A stretch of DNA of 64,000 bases from Mixta mediterraneensis. GTDB taxonomy: Bacteria; Pseudomonadota; Gammaproteobacteria; Enterobacterales; Enterobacteriaceae. Position numbers and translations under genes: made by a program. Under the pieces are notes generated by a model. That model saw nothing but the letters and a program-made list of their open reading frames with translations, searched no databases and had not been told where the DNA came from. The number at the start of each line of letters is the position of its first letter. Within the stretch, counting starts at the first letter, position 1. The DNA lies in assembly GCF_014946725.1 (NCBI RefSeq), contig NZ_JACFXY010000010.1, positions 62,001-126,000 of the forward strand. The letters run 5' to 3'. Below, in pieces: positions 41,689 to 52,484 of this stretch.

Positions 41689-41719
41689 CAAAGCCCAGCC
41701 ATCCGGTTGGGCTTTTTTC
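41689..41719 (+). terminator. Terminator of hslVU
   Basis: The hairpin AAGCCCAGCC-ATCC-GGTTGGGCTT is followed by TTTT, 23 bp after the hslU stop. Confidence 0.85.
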
Positions 41720-41825
41720 GTTGCATATCGCTGATGCATCGCTCTTTTCATCCGTTGATGATTTTGCCAACAATCCGCAGAAAGCGATATACTTACCGCT
41801 CCTGTGGCAAACAGACGAAACCCTT

Positions 41826-42311
41826 ATGAAATACGATACATCTGAACTCTGCGACATCTACCATGAAGAAGTGAATGTTGTTGAACCGCTTTTTTCAAAC
41901 TTTGGTGGGCGCACCTCATTCGGTGGTCAGATTACCACAGTGAAATGTTTTGAAGACAATGGCTTGCTTTACGATCTGCTCGAAGAGAATGGCCGTGGTC
42001 GCGTATTATTGATTGACGGTGGCGGCTCGGTACGTCGTGCATTGGTGGATGCGCAGTTGGCGCGTTTAGCGGCACAAAACGAGTGGGAAGGTATCGTGGT
42101 TTACGGTTCGGTACGTCAGGTTGATGAACTGGAAGAGCTGGAGGTCGGCATTCAGGCCATCGCCGCCGTTCCGGCTGGCGCTGCGGGTGAAGGTATTGGC
42201 GAAAGCGATGTGCGCGTTAACTTTGGCGGCGTCACCTTCTTCTCGGGTGACCATCTGTACGCTGATAACACCGGCATGATTCTTTCAGAAGATCCGCTGG
42301 ACATCGAATAA
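41826..42311 (+). CDS. rraA: RNase E activity regulator RraA
   Basis: A 161-residue protein that, in E. coli, binds the RNase E C-terminal scaffold and inhibits RNA decay. It has [20 protein letters not shown] and [16 protein letters not shown]. The ATG at 41826 gives the family N-terminus and length; a longer upstream frame from 41721 was rejected. Confidence 0.95.
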   Translation: MKYDTSELCDIYHEEVNVVEPLFSNFGGRTSFGGQITTVKCFEDNGLLYDLLEENGRGRVLLIDGGGSVRRALVDAQLARLAAQNEWEGIVVYGSVRQVDELEELEVGIQAIAAVPAGAAGEGIGESDVRVNFGGVTFFSGDHLYADNTGMILSEDPLDIE

Positions 42312-42321
42312 AGCCAGCAAC

Positions 42322-42350
42322 GAAAACGGGTGCCAGCGCACCCGTTTTTC
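42322..42350. terminator. Bidirectional terminator between rraA and zapB
   Basis: The hairpin AAAACGGGTGC-CAGC-GCACCCGTTTTT lies between the two converging genes. Confidence 0.88.
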
Positions 42351-42369
42351 ATCTCAGCTGAGGCTTAAT

Positions 42370-42609
42370 TTAAACCTCTTCCATTTTTCCCAGCAGTGCA
42401 CGCAGGCGCTCTTGCCAGACATGCTGCTCCTCTTTCAGATGCTGATTTTCACGCACCAGTGCGTCCTGATTACCTGCCGCCTGTTGCGCGTCATTACGCA
42501 GATTGTTGTTCTGCTCTTTCAGTTCTTCAATTTCCATCTGCAGCAGAGTGATAGTATCAATCGCCTGCTGTACCTTCGCTTCCAGTTTTTCGAACACTTC
42601 AAATGACAT
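42370..42609 (-). CDS. zapB: Cell division factor ZapB
   Basis: A 79-residue protein that is coiled-coil almost throughout, with the conserved [20 protein letters not shown] segment. ZapB bridges ZapA-FtsZ and MatP at the Z-ring. The ATG at 42609 gives MSFEVFEK; an upstream start was rejected. It has its own promoter and is divergent from glpF. Confidence 0.94.
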   Translation of the reverse strand: MSFEVFEKLEAKVQQAIDTITLLQMEIEELKEQNNNLRNDAQQAAGNQDALVRENQHLKEEQHVWQERLRALLGKMEEV

Positions 42610-43016
42610 CTTTCTGACCTCTCCCAAATCTTGCAAGGCGTTGATGATGCCAACTTAAGCGCACAACGCTTCAGCCAGCAACGATGTTTCGATTGTATGT
42701 AGCCTCACCGCGCAAGTCCAGCAACGCTGCCCTTTCCAGCGCAGTATGTAACACTTTTCAGCCTATGCCTAAGAATCGACTTGCTGCGTATTTGCGCGAT
42801 CGCGCTCACCATTCAGGAATGCGCATATGATGATTAAGGAAAGCAAAAACACGCGATAACGCGCATTTTTATGACACAGCACACAAAAATTGATTTCGCT
42901 ATTTCTCGTTTATGTTCGTTAACGATAAGTTTACAGCAGCCCTACATTAGAGCTGGGTGGCTCACGGATTGAGAACAAAAACGGATAAAATTTAACCTCG
43001 CTTCAGGAATAACATC
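42610..43016. promoter_or_regulatory. glpFKX promoter region with GlpR operator
   Basis: This 407-bp spacer has no gene. At 42911-42928, the sequence TATGTTCGTTAACGATAA is a near-perfect match to the GlpR operator consensus. A weak CRP-like element (ATGACACAGCACACAAA, about 42871-42887) lies upstream. Control by glycerol 3-phosphate through GlpR is therefore expected. An AGGAAT ribosome site precedes glpF. Confidence 0.75.
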
Positions 43017-43871
43017 ATGAGTCAGACAACTAACACGCTCAAAGGCCAGTGTATCGCCGAATTTATCGGAACCGGATTGATCATCTTTTTTGGCGCCGGT
43101 TGTGTTGCTGCGATGAAATTAGCGGGCGCTGCGTTCGGTCAGTGGGAAATCTGTATCATCTGGGGATTAGGTGTTTCCATGGCAGCGTATCTCACCGCTG
43201 GCGTATCGGGTGCGCATCTTAATCCTGCTATTACCATCGCGCTTTGCCTGTTTGCTAATTTTGAGGGACGTAAAGTCGTACCTTACATCATTGCGCAGAT
43301 TGCGGGTGCCTTCTGCGCGGCGGCGCTGGTCTATGGACTGTATTACAACCTGTTCCTCGATTACGAAGCCAGCCATCAAATGGTGCGAGGCACTGTCGAA
43401 AGCCTCGATTTAGCCGGTATCTTCTCAACGTATCCCAATCCGCAAATCAGCGTAGGCCAGGCATTTTTAGTAGAGATGGTCATTACTGCCGTGCTGATGG
43501 CGGTAATTATGGGCCTGACCGATGATGGTAACGGCCTGCCCCGTGGTCCGCTGGCACCGCTATTGATTGGCCTGTTGGTTGCCGTTACTGGCGGATCAAT
43601 GGGTCCGCTGACCGGATTCGCCTTAAACCCGGCGCGTGATTTCGGTCCAAAACTCTTCGCCTGGTTAGCCGGTTGGGGTAACGTGGCCTTTACTGGCAGT
43701 CGTGATATTCCTTATTTCCTCGTGCCGATTTTTGGTCCCATTGTGGGTGCTTGTTTGGGTGCTTTTGGGTATCGCGCTCTGATTGGCCGCCATTTACCTG
43801 GCGCAGTACAGGAACCTGCCAGCCCTACAACAGAAAAACCGGTCGCACGCGCTCAACAGCGTAAAGCGTAA
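43017..43871 (+). CDS. glpF: Glycerol facilitator GlpF
   Basis: A 284-residue aquaglyceroporin with six membrane helices and two half-helix NPA-type motifs, HLNPAITIA and [10 protein letters not shown]. It passes glycerol across the inner membrane. E. coli GlpF is 281 residues. It lies 29 bp before glpK. Confidence 0.96.
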   Translation: MSQTTNTLKGQCIAEFIGTGLIIFFGAGCVAAMKLAGAAFGQWEICIIWGLGVSMAAYLTAGVSGAHLNPAITIALCLFANFEGRKVVPYIIAQIAGAFCAAALVYGLYYNLFLDYEASHQMVRGTVESLDLAGIFSTYPNPQISVGQAFLVEMVITAVLMAVIMGLTDDGNGLPRGPLAPLLIGLLVAVTGGSMGPLTGFALNPARDFGPKLFAWLAGWGNVAFTGSRDIPYFLVPIFGPIVGACLGAFGYRALIGRHLPGAVQEPASPTTEKPVARAQQRKA

Positions 43872-43900
43872 GTTTCACCTTTATCATCAGGACAGAATTT

Positions 43901-45415
43901 ATGACTACTACCACCGATAAAAAATACATCGTCGCGCTCGATCAGGGCACAACCAGTTCCCGTGCCGTGATCCTCGATCACGACGCAAACATCGTGGCGG
44001 TATCACAGCGCGAATTTACCCAGATCTACCCAAAAGCGGGCTGGGTTGAGCATGACCCAATGGACATCTGGGCATCACAAAGCTCCACTTTAGTTGAAGT
44101 GCTGGCCCATGCGGACATTCGCTCTGATGAAATCGCGGCGATCGGTATCACCAATCAGCGCGAAACCGCCATCGTCTGGGACAAAGAAACCGGTAAGCCT
44201 ATTTACAACGCTATCGTTTGGCAGGATCCGCGTACCGCAGATTACTGTCACAAGCTGAAGAAAGAGGGTCTGGAGGAGTATATCCAGCACACCACCGGTT
44301 TGGTGATTAACCCTTATTTTTCCGGCACGAAAGTGAAGTGGATTTTGGATCACGTAGAAGGAGCACGTGAACGCGCAAAACGCGGCGAGCTGCTGTTCGG
44401 TACGGTTGACACCTGGCTGGTGTGGAAAATGACCCAGGGACGCGTGCATATCACTGACTATACCAACGCCTCGCGTACCATGATGTTCAACATCCACAAG
44501 CTGGAATGGGATCAGCGTATGCTGGACATCCTTGATATTCCACGTGAGATGCTGCCAGAAGTAAAATCCTCCTCGGAAGTTTACGGCCAGACCAATATCG
44601 GTGGTAAAGGCGGTACGCGTATTCCCATCGCGGGTATTGCGGGCGATCAGCAGGCTGCGCTATATGGTCAACTGTGCGTTCAAACTGGCATGGCGAAAAA
44701 CACCTACGGCACTGGCTGCTTTATGTTGATGAACACCGGGACCGAAGCCGTAACGTCAACCCATGGCCTGTTGACCACTATCGCTTGCGGTCCACGCGGC
44801 GAAGTAAACTATGCGCTGGAAGGCGCGGTGTTTATCGGTGGCGCATCAATTCAGTGGCTGCGTGACGAAATGAAGCTAATCAGCGATGCTGCTGACTCTG
44901 AATATTTTGCGATGAAAGTGAAGGATTCTAACGGCGTTTATATGGTGCCAGCATTTACCGGCCTGGGTGCCCCTTACTGGGATCCGTATGCGCGCGGTGC
45001 GATTTTCGGCCTGACGCGCGGCGCCAACGCTAACCATATTATCCGTGCAACGCTGGAGTCTGTGGCTTATCAGACGCGTGATGTGCTGGAAGCCATGCAG
45101 AACGATGCGAAAAACCGTTTGAAGTCGCTGCGTGTAGATGGCGGCGCGGTCGCGAATAATTTCCTGATGCAATTCCAGTCGGACATTCTTGGTACGCGCG
45201 TTGAGCGTCCCGAAGTGCGCGAGGTGACTGCGCTGGGTTCAGCTTATCTGGCAGGTCTGGCGGTTGGCTTCTGGAAAGATCTGGAGGAAGTGCGCGCCAA
45301 GTCCGTTATCGAGCGTGAGTTCTGTCCAGGCCTTGAAACTACCGAGCGTAACTTCCGTTATGCAGGCTGGAAAAAAGCCGTTGCCCGTGCGCAAGCCTGG
45401 GAAGATCAAGAATAA
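43901..45415 (+). CDS. glpK: Glycerol kinase
   Basis: A 504-residue FGGY-family kinase that traps glycerol as glycerol 3-phosphate. It has the N-terminal [12 protein letters not shown] phosphate loop and the signature regions [14 protein letters not shown] and GGGVANNFL-type ([12 protein letters not shown]). E. coli enzyme is 502 residues. It is the middle gene of glpFKX. Confidence 0.96.
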   Translation: MTTTTDKKYIVALDQGTTSSRAVILDHDANIVAVSQREFTQIYPKAGWVEHDPMDIWASQSSTLVEVLAHADIRSDEIAAIGITNQRETAIVWDKETGKPIYNAIVWQDPRTADYCHKLKKEGLEEYIQHTTGLVINPYFSGTKVKWILDHVEGARERAKRGELLFGTVDTWLVWKMTQGRVHITDYTNASRTMMFNIHKLEWDQRMLDILDIPREMLPEVKSSSEVYGQTNIGGKGGTRIPIAGIAGDQQAALYGQLCVQTGMAKNTYGTGCFMLMNTGTEAVTSTHGLLTTIACGPRGEVNYALEGAVFIGGASIQWLRDEMKLISDAADSEYFAMKVKDSNGVYMVPAFTGLGAPYWDPYARGAIFGLTRGANANHIIRATLESVAYQTRDVLEAMQNDAKNRLKSLRVDGGAVANNFLMQFQSDILGTRVERPEVREVTALGSAYLAGLAVGFWKDLEEVRAKSVIEREFCPGLETTERNFRYAGWKKAVARAQAWEDQE

Positions 45416-45509
45416 TGTTCTGGCCCGCGATGTGCTGTCGCGGGCCTTTCCCCCCGCCCGACTCCCGCTGTGTTACACTGCCTGCCTGTTTTTTTGTCAG
45501 GTGCATGCC

Positions 45510-46520
45510 ATGAAACGAGAACTTGCCATTGAATTTTCCCGCGTAACCGAAGCGGCCGCTTTAGCGGGATACCGCTGGTTAGGACGCGGCGATAAAAACG
45601 CTGCCGACGGCGCCGCTGTCCACGCGATGCGTCACGTCTTAAATACCATTCATATCGACGGCCAGATTGTGATCGGCGAAGGTGAAATCGATGAAGCGCC
45701 AATGCTCTACATTGGTGAAAAAGTCGGAACCGGCACCGGCGATGCGGTAGATATTGCCGTCGATCCGATTGAAGGCACTCGCATGACCGCAATGGGTCAG
45801 GCCAATGCGCTGGCCGTACTGGCGGTTGGCGATAAAGGCAGTTTTCTGCACGCGCCTGATATGTATATGGAAAAGCTGATTGTGGGTCCGGCTGCTCGTG
45901 GACATATCAATCTCGACCTGCCGCTGGAAACGAATTTGCGTAATATTGCTGCTGCGATAAATAAACCGCTGACGCAGTTAACCGTGTCGGTTTTGGCTAA
46001 GCCACGTCACGATGCTGTCATCAAACAGCTGCAGCAGCTCGGTGTGCGCGTGTTTGCCTTCCCGGATGGCGATGTCGCAGCCTCGATTTTGACCTGCATG
46101 CCGGATAGCGAAGTAGACGTGATGTACGGAATTGGCGGCGCGCCTGAAGGTGTGGTATCAGCAGCTGTAATCCGTGCGCTGGATGGCGATATGCAGGGAA
46201 GATTATTAGCGCGACATCAGGTAAAAGGCGACAGCCCAGAAAACCGTCAACTGGGTGAACAGGAACTACAGCGCTGTGCCGAGATGAATATTGAAGCAGG
46301 CAAACTGCTAACGCTGGATGCGATGGCGCGTAACGACAATGTCATTTTTGCTGCCACCGGCATCACCAGCGGCGATTTACTCAAGGGCATAACGCGCCAG
46401 GGCAACATCGCCACCAGTGAAACCTTATTGATTCGCGGTAAATCGCGTACCATCCGCCGTATTCAGTCGATTCACTATCTCGACCGGAAGGATCCAGCGC
46501 TGCATCAGTTTATCCTGTAA
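45510..46520 (+). CDS. glpX: Fructose-1,6-bisphosphatase class II
   Basis: A 336-residue enzyme, the E. coli length, with the metal and substrate motifs GEGEIDEAPMLYIGE and DPIEGT. The ATG at 45510 gives MKRELAIEFSRVTE; a longer frame overlapping glpK was rejected. Its end overlaps the end of convergent emrD by 11 bp. Confidence 0.95.
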   Translation: MKRELAIEFSRVTEAAALAGYRWLGRGDKNAADGAAVHAMRHVLNTIHIDGQIVIGEGEIDEAPMLYIGEKVGTGTGDAVDIAVDPIEGTRMTAMGQANALAVLAVGDKGSFLHAPDMYMEKLIVGPAARGHINLDLPLETNLRNIAAAINKPLTQLTVSVLAKPRHDAVIKQLQQLGVRVFAFPDGDVAASILTCMPDSEVDVMYGIGGAPEGVVSAAVIRALDGDMQGRLLARHQVKGDSPENRQLGEQELQRCAEMNIEAGKLLTLDAMARNDNVIFAATGITSGDLLKGITRQGNIATSETLLIRGKSRTIRRIQSIHYLDRKDPALHQFIL

Positions 46521-47703
46521 CTGGCTGGTTGCCGCCTTCCGGCTGACGTGAGAGCGGCAACCAACAGATCAACATGACCAACGCGGTAAAAAACATCAGC
46601 ATACCCATGCTGAACTGATCGCGCTGTGGCATAAACGCTGACAACCATGCCCCCAGCCCGGCCCCTAAATTTTGTAAACCGCCGATCAATGCGCCTGCGC
46701 TCCCTGCTAACCACGCGTAGGGTTCCATGGCACCGGATGTCGCCAGTGGAAACAGCATACCTGCGCCAAAGAAAAATAGCGCAGCAGGCACTAACAGCGT
46801 CCAGATATTCATGACACCAAACCACGCCGGAAGCCACATCAGGATACCCGCCAGCAGACAACTGTTTACGCCATACCACATCAGGCTGTGCCACGAACGC
46901 TGCTCACGTCCGGCGAACCAGGCGCCGAAGAAGGCAGCCGGAATAGGCAGGATAAACAGAATGCTCACAGTTAAGCTGTTCAGCCCCAGTACGCCACCCA
47001 GCAGCACACCACAGCTGGCCTCAAACACGGCAATTCCCGCCAGCGCGCCAATCAATAAAATGATATAGCGAATAAAGTTGATGTCGCTCAGCAATTTAGC
47101 GTAACGCATAAAAAATGGCGTGACTTCAGCGCTGTAAGGACGCGTTTCCGGCAACCAGCGCACCATTGCGCCCGTGACGGTCAGACACAGCGCCAGTAAA
47201 AAGGCGAAACAGGCGTGCCAGCCAAACAGTTGCGTCAGCAATGCGCCAATCACGGGAGCCAGCAACGGGCTGACTAAAATGCCCATATTTAACCAGCTGT
47301 TCGCCTGACGCAGCGGTTGACCAGAATAGAGATCGCGGGGCAGGGTTCGCGCCATCACACCAGCCACGCTGGTTCCCATTCCCTGAATAGCGCTGCCCAA
47401 TATCAAAATATTGAGTGCAGGCGCCAGCATCGCGATTAGCGCGCCGATCATAAAGATCATCATGCCAGCCAGGATCACCGGGCGCCGCCCTACGCTATCG
47501 GAAAGCGGACCGTAGATCAGTTGCGATCCCCCATAGGTGATTAAATAGGCCGCCATAACGCGTTGCATGGTGCCGTCACGCACGTTTAACGCCTCCGCCA
47601 TGGTTGCCATCGCCGGAACATAAATGGTTTGTGCCATCTGTCCGACCGCGACCAGAACAATTAACATCACCAGCAGCGGGCGATTTTCCAGTTTATTCAT
47701 CAT
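46510..47703 (-). CDS. emrD: EmrD-like multidrug MFS transporter
   Basis: A 397-residue protein with 12 predicted membrane helices and the MFS motif A YGPLSDSVGRRPV at about 64-76. The central and C-terminal blocks (FILPIPAAFFGAWFAGR and FGVMNIWTLLVPAALFFFGAGMLFPLATSGAMEP) closely follow E. coli EmrD, which exports uncouplers and other drugs. In E. coli, emrD is near ilvB; here it lies between glpX and fpr. Confidence 0.9.
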   Translation of the reverse strand: MMNKLENRPLLVMLIVLVAVGQMAQTIYVPAMATMAEALNVRDGTMQRVMAAYLITYGGSQLIYGPLSDSVGRRPVILAGMMIFMIGALIAMLAPALNILILGSAIQGMGTSVAGVMARTLPRDLYSGQPLRQANSWLNMGILVSPLLAPVIGALLTQLFGWHACFAFLLALCLTVTGAMVRWLPETRPYSAEVTPFFMRYAKLLSDINFIRYIILLIGALAGIAVFEASCGVLLGGVLGLNSLTVSILFILPIPAAFFGAWFAGREQRSWHSLMWYGVNSCLLAGILMWLPAWFGVMNIWTLLVPAALFFFGAGMLFPLATSGAMEPYAWLAGSAGALIGGLQNLGAGLGAWLSAFMPQRDQFSMGMLMFFTALVMLICWLPLSRQPEGGNQPVTG

Positions 47704-47974
47704 TATTGAGCAAAATTTCTAACTGTAAATTAAGAAAAAAGCAGCCATAACGCAGGGTTGCTTAGGGTTACTGGCGGGACAAAATATCAGGATTCGATGA
47801 CAAAGCGAGGGGTGTGATAAAAGCGCAGAACTTGCATACGTCAAGTTTATGCACCAGCTTGTAAAGGTGACATAACAGTTTGTCGATTAGAGCCTTTGAA
47901 CGGACGCAGGGTGGAAATCACAGTGCCAGATAGCGAAGATACCCGTATGCCTGAAAATCAACCAAGGAGTGAAT

Positions 47975-48721
47975 ATGGCCGAGTGGGTCAATGCGCAAGT
48001 GAAAGAAGTGAAGAACTGGACCGATGCGCTGTTCAGCCTGCGGGTTCAGGCGCCTGTCGATACGTTTATCGCCGGACAATTTGCCAAGCTGGCACTGGAG
48101 ATTAATGGCGAACGCGTACAACGCGCCTATTCGTATGTGAATGCACCAAACGATCCCCTGCTGGAATTTTATCTGGTCACTGTACCGGAAGGAAAATTGA
48201 GTCCACATCTGTCTGCGTTACGGCCTGGCGATCAAGTGATGGTAACGAAAGAGGCTTCCGGTTTTTTTGTACTGGAAGAGGTGCCGGACTGCACAACGCT
48301 GTGGATGCTGGCGACCGGCACCGCGATTGGCCCTTATCTGTCGATTTTGCAGCAGGGCGAAGGTCTGGAGCGTTTCGAAAACATTGTGCTGGTGCATGCG
48401 GCGCGCTATGCCGCCGATTTAAGTTTTTTGCCCTTGATGCAGCAGCTCCAGCAGATCTATAACGGCAAACTGCACATTCAGACCGTGGTGAGTCGTGAGG
48501 AGATTGCCGGTTCGCTAACTGGCCGCGTTCCCGCATTGATCGAAAGTGGTGAGCTGGAACGCGTCGTTGGGTTGCCGATGGAGGCAGAAAGTAGCCATAT
48601 TATGCTGTGCGGCAATCCACAAATGGTGCGTGACACCCAGCAGCTGCTGAAGGAGTCGCGCGGCATGCATAAACATCTCAAGCGCAAACCGGGACATATG
48701 ACCAGCGAACATTACTGGTAA
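47975..48721 (+). CDS. fpr: Ferredoxin/flavodoxin-NADP reductase
   Basis: A 248-residue FAD enzyme, equal in length to E. coli Fpr. It has the FAD-binding RAYSYVNAPND segment and the NADP-binding ATGTAIGPYLSIL and CGNPQMV. It ends with the typical EHYW. The ATG at 47975 with AAGGAG was preferred over a GTG two codons upstream. In E. coli it belongs to the SoxRS regulon; I did not identify a convincing soxbox here. Confidence 0.95.
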   Translation: MAEWVNAQVKEVKNWTDALFSLRVQAPVDTFIAGQFAKLALEINGERVQRAYSYVNAPNDPLLEFYLVTVPEGKLSPHLSALRPGDQVMVTKEASGFFVLEEVPDCTTLWMLATGTAIGPYLSILQQGEGLERFENIVLVHAARYAADLSFLPLMQQLQQIYNGKLHIQTVVSREEIAGSLTGRVPALIESGELERVVGLPMEAESSHIMLCGNPQMVRDTQQLLKESRGMHKHLKRKPGHMTSEHYW

Positions 48722-48910
48722 ACCGCTTTATATCGCACCGGCAACGCCGCGGCACCACATCGGCTTCTCTGACGGTGCCGCAAGCCATGCCAGCGCTGCG
48801 TAATGTTAGGCTTTATCACCCTGAGAGAAATTTAAGCCGCCGCGCTTTTGACCTTGCGGTTAAAACCCGGTCTAATTTGGGGCTGAGTTTACTGGTTAGG
48901 GTCGACAAAA

Positions 48911-49501
48911 ATGAAGAGTTTGCCTGGCGCGCTGTTGTTAAGTTTTGCGCTGACGGTTCCGGCATTTGCCGCCGATCCACTACCACGGGATCGGGCCGAA
49001 CATATGCCTACCGCGCCTTATCTGTTATCCGGCGCACCGACTTTTGATATGACTATCGGCCAGTTTCGCGAGAAATATAACGCGACTAACCCTCAACTTC
49101 CGCTGATGGAATATCGTGCCATTGATAATCGGGATGACAAAAGCAATCTGACGCGCGCTGCCAGTAAAATCAGCGAAACGCTGTATGCTTCTACCGCGCT
49201 GGAACCGGGCACCGGCAAGATTAAAACCCTGCAAATTACCTGGTTACCGCTGCCGGGACCGGACCAAAGCGCATCTCAGACCAGGGCCATGGAGTATATG
49301 ACGGCAATGTTGCGCTTTTTTGTGCCGGGTTTATCCCCTGAAGAGGGATATAAAAAGCTGGAGAAGCTCCTGAGCGACGGCAAAGGCTCGCCCTATTTTG
49401 CCCATAATGAAGGCGCTTTGCGCTTTGTGGTGGCTGATAACGGTGATAAGGGATTAACTTTCGCTATCGAACCCCTCAAGCTGACGCTCGCCAGCCCTTG
49501 A
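48911..49501 (+). CDS. yiiQ: YiiQ family periplasmic protein (DUF1454)
   Basis: A 196-residue protein with an N-terminal signal peptide (cleavage after about residue 21, TVPAFA-AD) and the family blocks APYLLSGAPTFDMTI, NLTRAASKISETLYASTALE and ALRFVVADNGDKGLTFA. The function is unknown. It precedes tpiA, as in E. coli. Confidence 0.9.
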   Translation: MKSLPGALLLSFALTVPAFAADPLPRDRAEHMPTAPYLLSGAPTFDMTIGQFREKYNATNPQLPLMEYRAIDNRDDKSNLTRAASKISETLYASTALEPGTGKIKTLQITWLPLPGPDQSASQTRAMEYMTAMLRFFVPGLSPEEGYKKLEKLLSDGKGSPYFAHNEGALRFVVADNGDKGLTFAIEPLKLTLASP

Positions 49502-49620
49502 TCGGTTGGGCAAAAATGACGAAAAGCAAAGCTATCGACACATTTGATCTCTATACTGTCTGGCAGATAACGCTGCCTGCCGGCAGTGCCATTTCATGAA
49601 CGCATTATGCGGAGGATAGA

Positions 49621-50388
49621 ATGCGACATCCACTGGTTATGGGTAACTGGAAGCTGAATGGTAGCAAGCACATGACAGCCGAATTGATCGACGGTCTGCG
49701 CAAAGAGCTGTCTGGTGTTGAAGGGTGTGGCGTGGCGATTGCGCCACCGACGATTTACCTCGATCAGGCAAAACATGCTATCTCCGGTAGTCACATTGCA
49801 CTGGGTGCTCAGAACGTAGATGTGAATCTGTCTGGCGCATTCACGGGTGAAGTTTCAGCGGACATGCTGAAAGACATCGGTGCGAAATACATCATCATCG
49901 GTCACTCTGAGCGTCGTACTTATCACAAAGAGAGCGACGAATTCATCGCTAAAAAATACGCAGTGCTGAAAACAGCTGGTCTGATCCCTGTTCTGTGCAT
50001 CGGTGAAACCGATGCAGAAAATGAGGCGGGAAAAACAGAAGAAGTCTGCGCACGTCAGATTGACGCAGTATTAGAAACACAGGGCGCGGAAGCGTTCAAA
50101 GATGCCGTTATCGCTTATGAACCTGTTTGGGCGATCGGTACCGGTAAATCGGCCACGCCAGCGCAGGCGCAGGCGGTTCATAAATTCATCCGCGATCATA
50201 TCGCTAAGAAAGATGCAGCTATCGCTGAACAGGTGATCATTCAATATGGCGGTTCTGTTAACGATAAGAATGCCGCCGAGCTGTTTACTCAGCCAGATAT
50301 TGATGGTGCATTAGTTGGCGGTGCGTCGCTGAAAGCCGAAGCTTTCACCGTAATCGTTAAAGCCGCAGCCGCAGCGAAAAACGCGTAA
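49621..50388 (+). CDS. tpiA: Triosephosphate isomerase
   Basis: A 255-residue glycolytic enzyme with catalytic Lys11 (GNWKLNG), His95 (IIGHSERR) and Glu167 ([11 protein letters not shown]). It has the E. coli length and a GGAGGA site before the ATG. The last 100 bp are overlapped by the extended 3' end of cdh on the opposite strand. Confidence 0.97.
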   Translation: MRHPLVMGNWKLNGSKHMTAELIDGLRKELSGVEGCGVAIAPPTIYLDQAKHAISGSHIALGAQNVDVNLSGAFTGEVSADMLKDIGAKYIIIGHSERRTYHKESDEFIAKKYAVLKTAGLIPVLCIGETDAENEAGKTEEVCARQIDAVLETQGAEAFKDAVIAYEPVWAIGTGKSATPAQAQAVHKFIRDHIAKKDAAIAEQVIIQYGGSVNDKNAAELFTQPDIDGALVGGASLKAEAFTVIVKAAAAAKNA

Positions 50389-51191
50389 GTCTTTACCTGT
50401 GGATTGAAGGGCGGCGCCTGTGCCGCCTCATTTATTGGTCGCAATAATTTACAGCTGTGATCCTGCAATTCTTCTGCCGAGCCGCTGTTAAACAGCAGCC
50501 AGTTACGCTCAATTGCCATTAACACCAAACGACCATCCGATAAGCTTGCCACTGCCAGACCATATTTTCCCATTGCGTTGCGCGCATTGGGTACTTCTGT
50601 CGCCAGACGGATAAATGCGCTTTGCTGTAGCAATTCCGGCGTTGTCAGCGTGCGCAGCAAATAGCGGTGCTTGCGTAAGGTTTCTGTTTGCCATTGATCG
50701 TTGAGAGAGGCTGCCAGCACGTCGAGGCGCTGTCGCACATCAGGTCGCAAACAAGAGATATGAATGTGTAGCTGATTCTGCGTGCGGCCATATTGTGCGT
50801 TGATCGCCAGCGACAGCATGCGATCTTTAATAGGCTTAGCACGACGTTGCGCTAATAAATGCCGTTCTTGCCAGGCAAGGGCAATGTAGTTGGCTGTAGC
50901 AGGGTCAAGCAGTTGCGGACTTTCAATGCCAGTGGTTTTCACCACTGGGATAAGCAGGTATTGCAGCGGACCTTTCAGATCCTTCAGGGTTGCATAGCCA
51001 CGCGCAAGGTCAACCTTCTGGCATGGCATTGGCTGACCTTCTCGTTGCAGATTTGGTACGCATTTTTCGCTGACAATCTGCCATAAGGCGTCAGAATTTT
51101 TTCTGAAATGAAAGGCCGCGACAAGCATTGCGGTAATAATGAGTGCGAGCAGAACCACGACTGGATTGAAGGCGCAACGACGTCCCTGCAT
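50289..51191 (-). CDS. cdh: CDP-diacylglycerol pyrophosphatase, with a C-terminal extension into tpiA
   Basis: A 300-residue protein that hydrolyses CDP-diacylglycerol to phosphatidate and CMP. It has an N-terminal membrane anchor (about 10-28) and the histidine-triad-like motif [15 protein letters not shown]. coli Cdh has 251 residues and ends just after QDHQCEILR; here the matching QDHSCKLLR is followed by about 49 extra residues. The extension reads through the hairpin downstream of tpiA and then antisense to the last 100 bp of tpiA. Loss of the ancestral stop is the simplest explanation. Confidence 0.88.
   Translation of the reverse strand: MQGRRCAFNPVVVLLALIITAMLVAAFHFRKNSDALWQIVSEKCVPNLQREGQPMPCQKVDLARGYATLKDLKGPLQYLLIPVVKTTGIESPQLLDPATANYIALAWQERHLLAQRRAKPIKDRMLSLAINAQYGRTQNQLHIHISCLRPDVRQRLDVLAASLNDQWQTETLRKHRYLLRTLTTPELLQQSAFIRLATEVPNARNAMGKYGLAVASLSDGRLVLMAIERNWLLFNSGSAEELQDHSCKLLRPINEAAQAPPFNPQVKTYAFFAAAAALTITVKASAFSDAPPTNAPSISG
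50408..50436 (+). terminator. Terminator of tpiA
   Basis: The hairpin GGCGGC-GCCTGT-GCCGCC followed by TCATTTATT lies 20 bp after the tpiA stop. It is inside the extended cdh frame on the other strand. Confidence 0.6.
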
Positions 51192-51296
51192 AGCAAGGCT
51201 TCCTCTGTTCCCGACCAGTCAGCATCCTCGCCTGGTAACGTTTCAATGTCACGCACAAGAACATGGCCAGCCTGGAACTAAACCGCGCTAAAAAGA

Positions 51297-51337
51297 CAAA
51301 ACCCCTACTGACTGGTTACCCAGCTTTCGGGGTTTAG
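51297..51337 (-). terminator. Terminator of sbp
   Basis: On the minus strand, AAACCCC and GGGGTTTT pair around a loop that contains a second small hairpin, followed by T-rich sequence. It lies 20 bp after the sbp stop. Confidence 0.65.
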
Positions 51338-51355
51338 CTGAACGATACGATAATA

Positions 51356-52345
51356 TTACGGCTTCATAACCTGATCATAGGTGCCGCCATCAGTGAAGTG
51401 CGTTTTCTGCGCTTTTGTCAAGCCGCCAAATTTGTCGTCAATGTTGAACAGTTTTACCGGTGCAAAAGTGCTGGCAAATTTCTTCGCCACTTCTGTATCG
51501 CGTGGACGGTAATAGTTCTGCGCTGCAATGGTTTGGCCTTCTGGCGAGTAGAGGTATTTCAGGTATTCATTGGCCACTTTACGCGTGCCTTTTTCATCGA
51601 CGACTTTGTCGATAACCGAAACAGTAGGTTCAGCCAGAATCGATTCGCTCGGCGTAACGATTTCAAACTTGTCTTTACCCAGCTTGTTCACAGCCAGATA
51701 CGCTTCGTTTTCCCAGGCAATCAGCACGTCACCAATCCCACGTTCTACAAAGGTGTTGGTCGCGCCACGTGCCCCCGAATCCTGCACTTCAACGTTTTTA
51801 AACAGCGCTTTGACGTATTGCAGCGCTTTAGCCTGATCGCCATTGTTATGATCTAATGCCCAACCCCACGCCGCCAGATAGTTCCAGCGAGCCCCGCCTG
51901 ACGTTTTTGGATTTGGCGTGATAACAGACACGCCCGGCTTGATCAGATCGCTCCAGTCATGGATCCCCTTGGGATTGCCTTTACGTACCAGGAAAACAAT
52001 GGTGGACGTGTAGGGAGCGGAATTATCCGGCAAACGTTTGATCCAGTTTTTGTCGATGCGGCCGCGTTCAGCAATTGCATCAACATCTGATTGTAATGCC
52101 AGCGTGACAACATCAGCGCGAATACCGTTGATCACTGAGGTGGCCTGTTTACCAGAGCCGCCGTGAGATTGACGAATCACTACATTATCGCCAGTTTCCT
52201 GTTTGTAATGCGCACTAAACGCTTTGTTGTATTGTTCATACAACTCACGCGTTGGATCATAGGAAACGTTTAATAACTGAATATCCTTTGCCAATACGCT
52301 GGAGGATGCCAGCAACAGGGTAAAACCGATACTCCACTTGTTCAT
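51356..52345 (-). CDS. sbp: Periplasmic sulfate-binding protein Sbp
   Basis: A 329-residue protein, the E. coli length, with a signal peptide (cleavage after VLA, about residue 19) and the conserved [20 protein letters not shown] and [17 protein letters not shown] segments. It delivers sulfate to the CysTWA importer. The ATG at 52345 gives MNKWSIGF; an upstream in-frame start was rejected. Confidence 0.95.
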   Translation of the reverse strand: MNKWSIGFTLLLASSSVLAKDIQLLNVSYDPTRELYEQYNKAFSAHYKQETGDNVVIRQSHGGSGKQATSVINGIRADVVTLALQSDVDAIAERGRIDKNWIKRLPDNSAPYTSTIVFLVRKGNPKGIHDWSDLIKPGVSVITPNPKTSGGARWNYLAAWGWALDHNNGDQAKALQYVKALFKNVEVQDSGARGATNTFVERGIGDVLIAWENEAYLAVNKLGKDKFEIVTPSESILAEPTVSVIDKVVDEKGTRKVANEYLKYLYSPEGQTIAAQNYYRPRDTEVAKKFASTFAPVKLFNIDDKFGGLTKAQKTHFTDGGTYDQVMKP

Positions 52346-52484
52346 CACGCGCTCTCCCAATGTCGTTATGGAATAAGCGTGACATAAACCAAAGCAGAGC
52401 TAAAAGAATTAAAAAAAAGCCAATATAACTTAAGGGAATATACAGCGAAGATGGCAGGGCGCATTAATAATACGCCCTGAAAAA

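Noticed and set aside
52456..52479. AGGGCG/CGCCCT hairpin after pfkA as a terminator.
   Set aside because: The stem is present but no T-run follows on the minus strand, so the evidence is too weak to list it.
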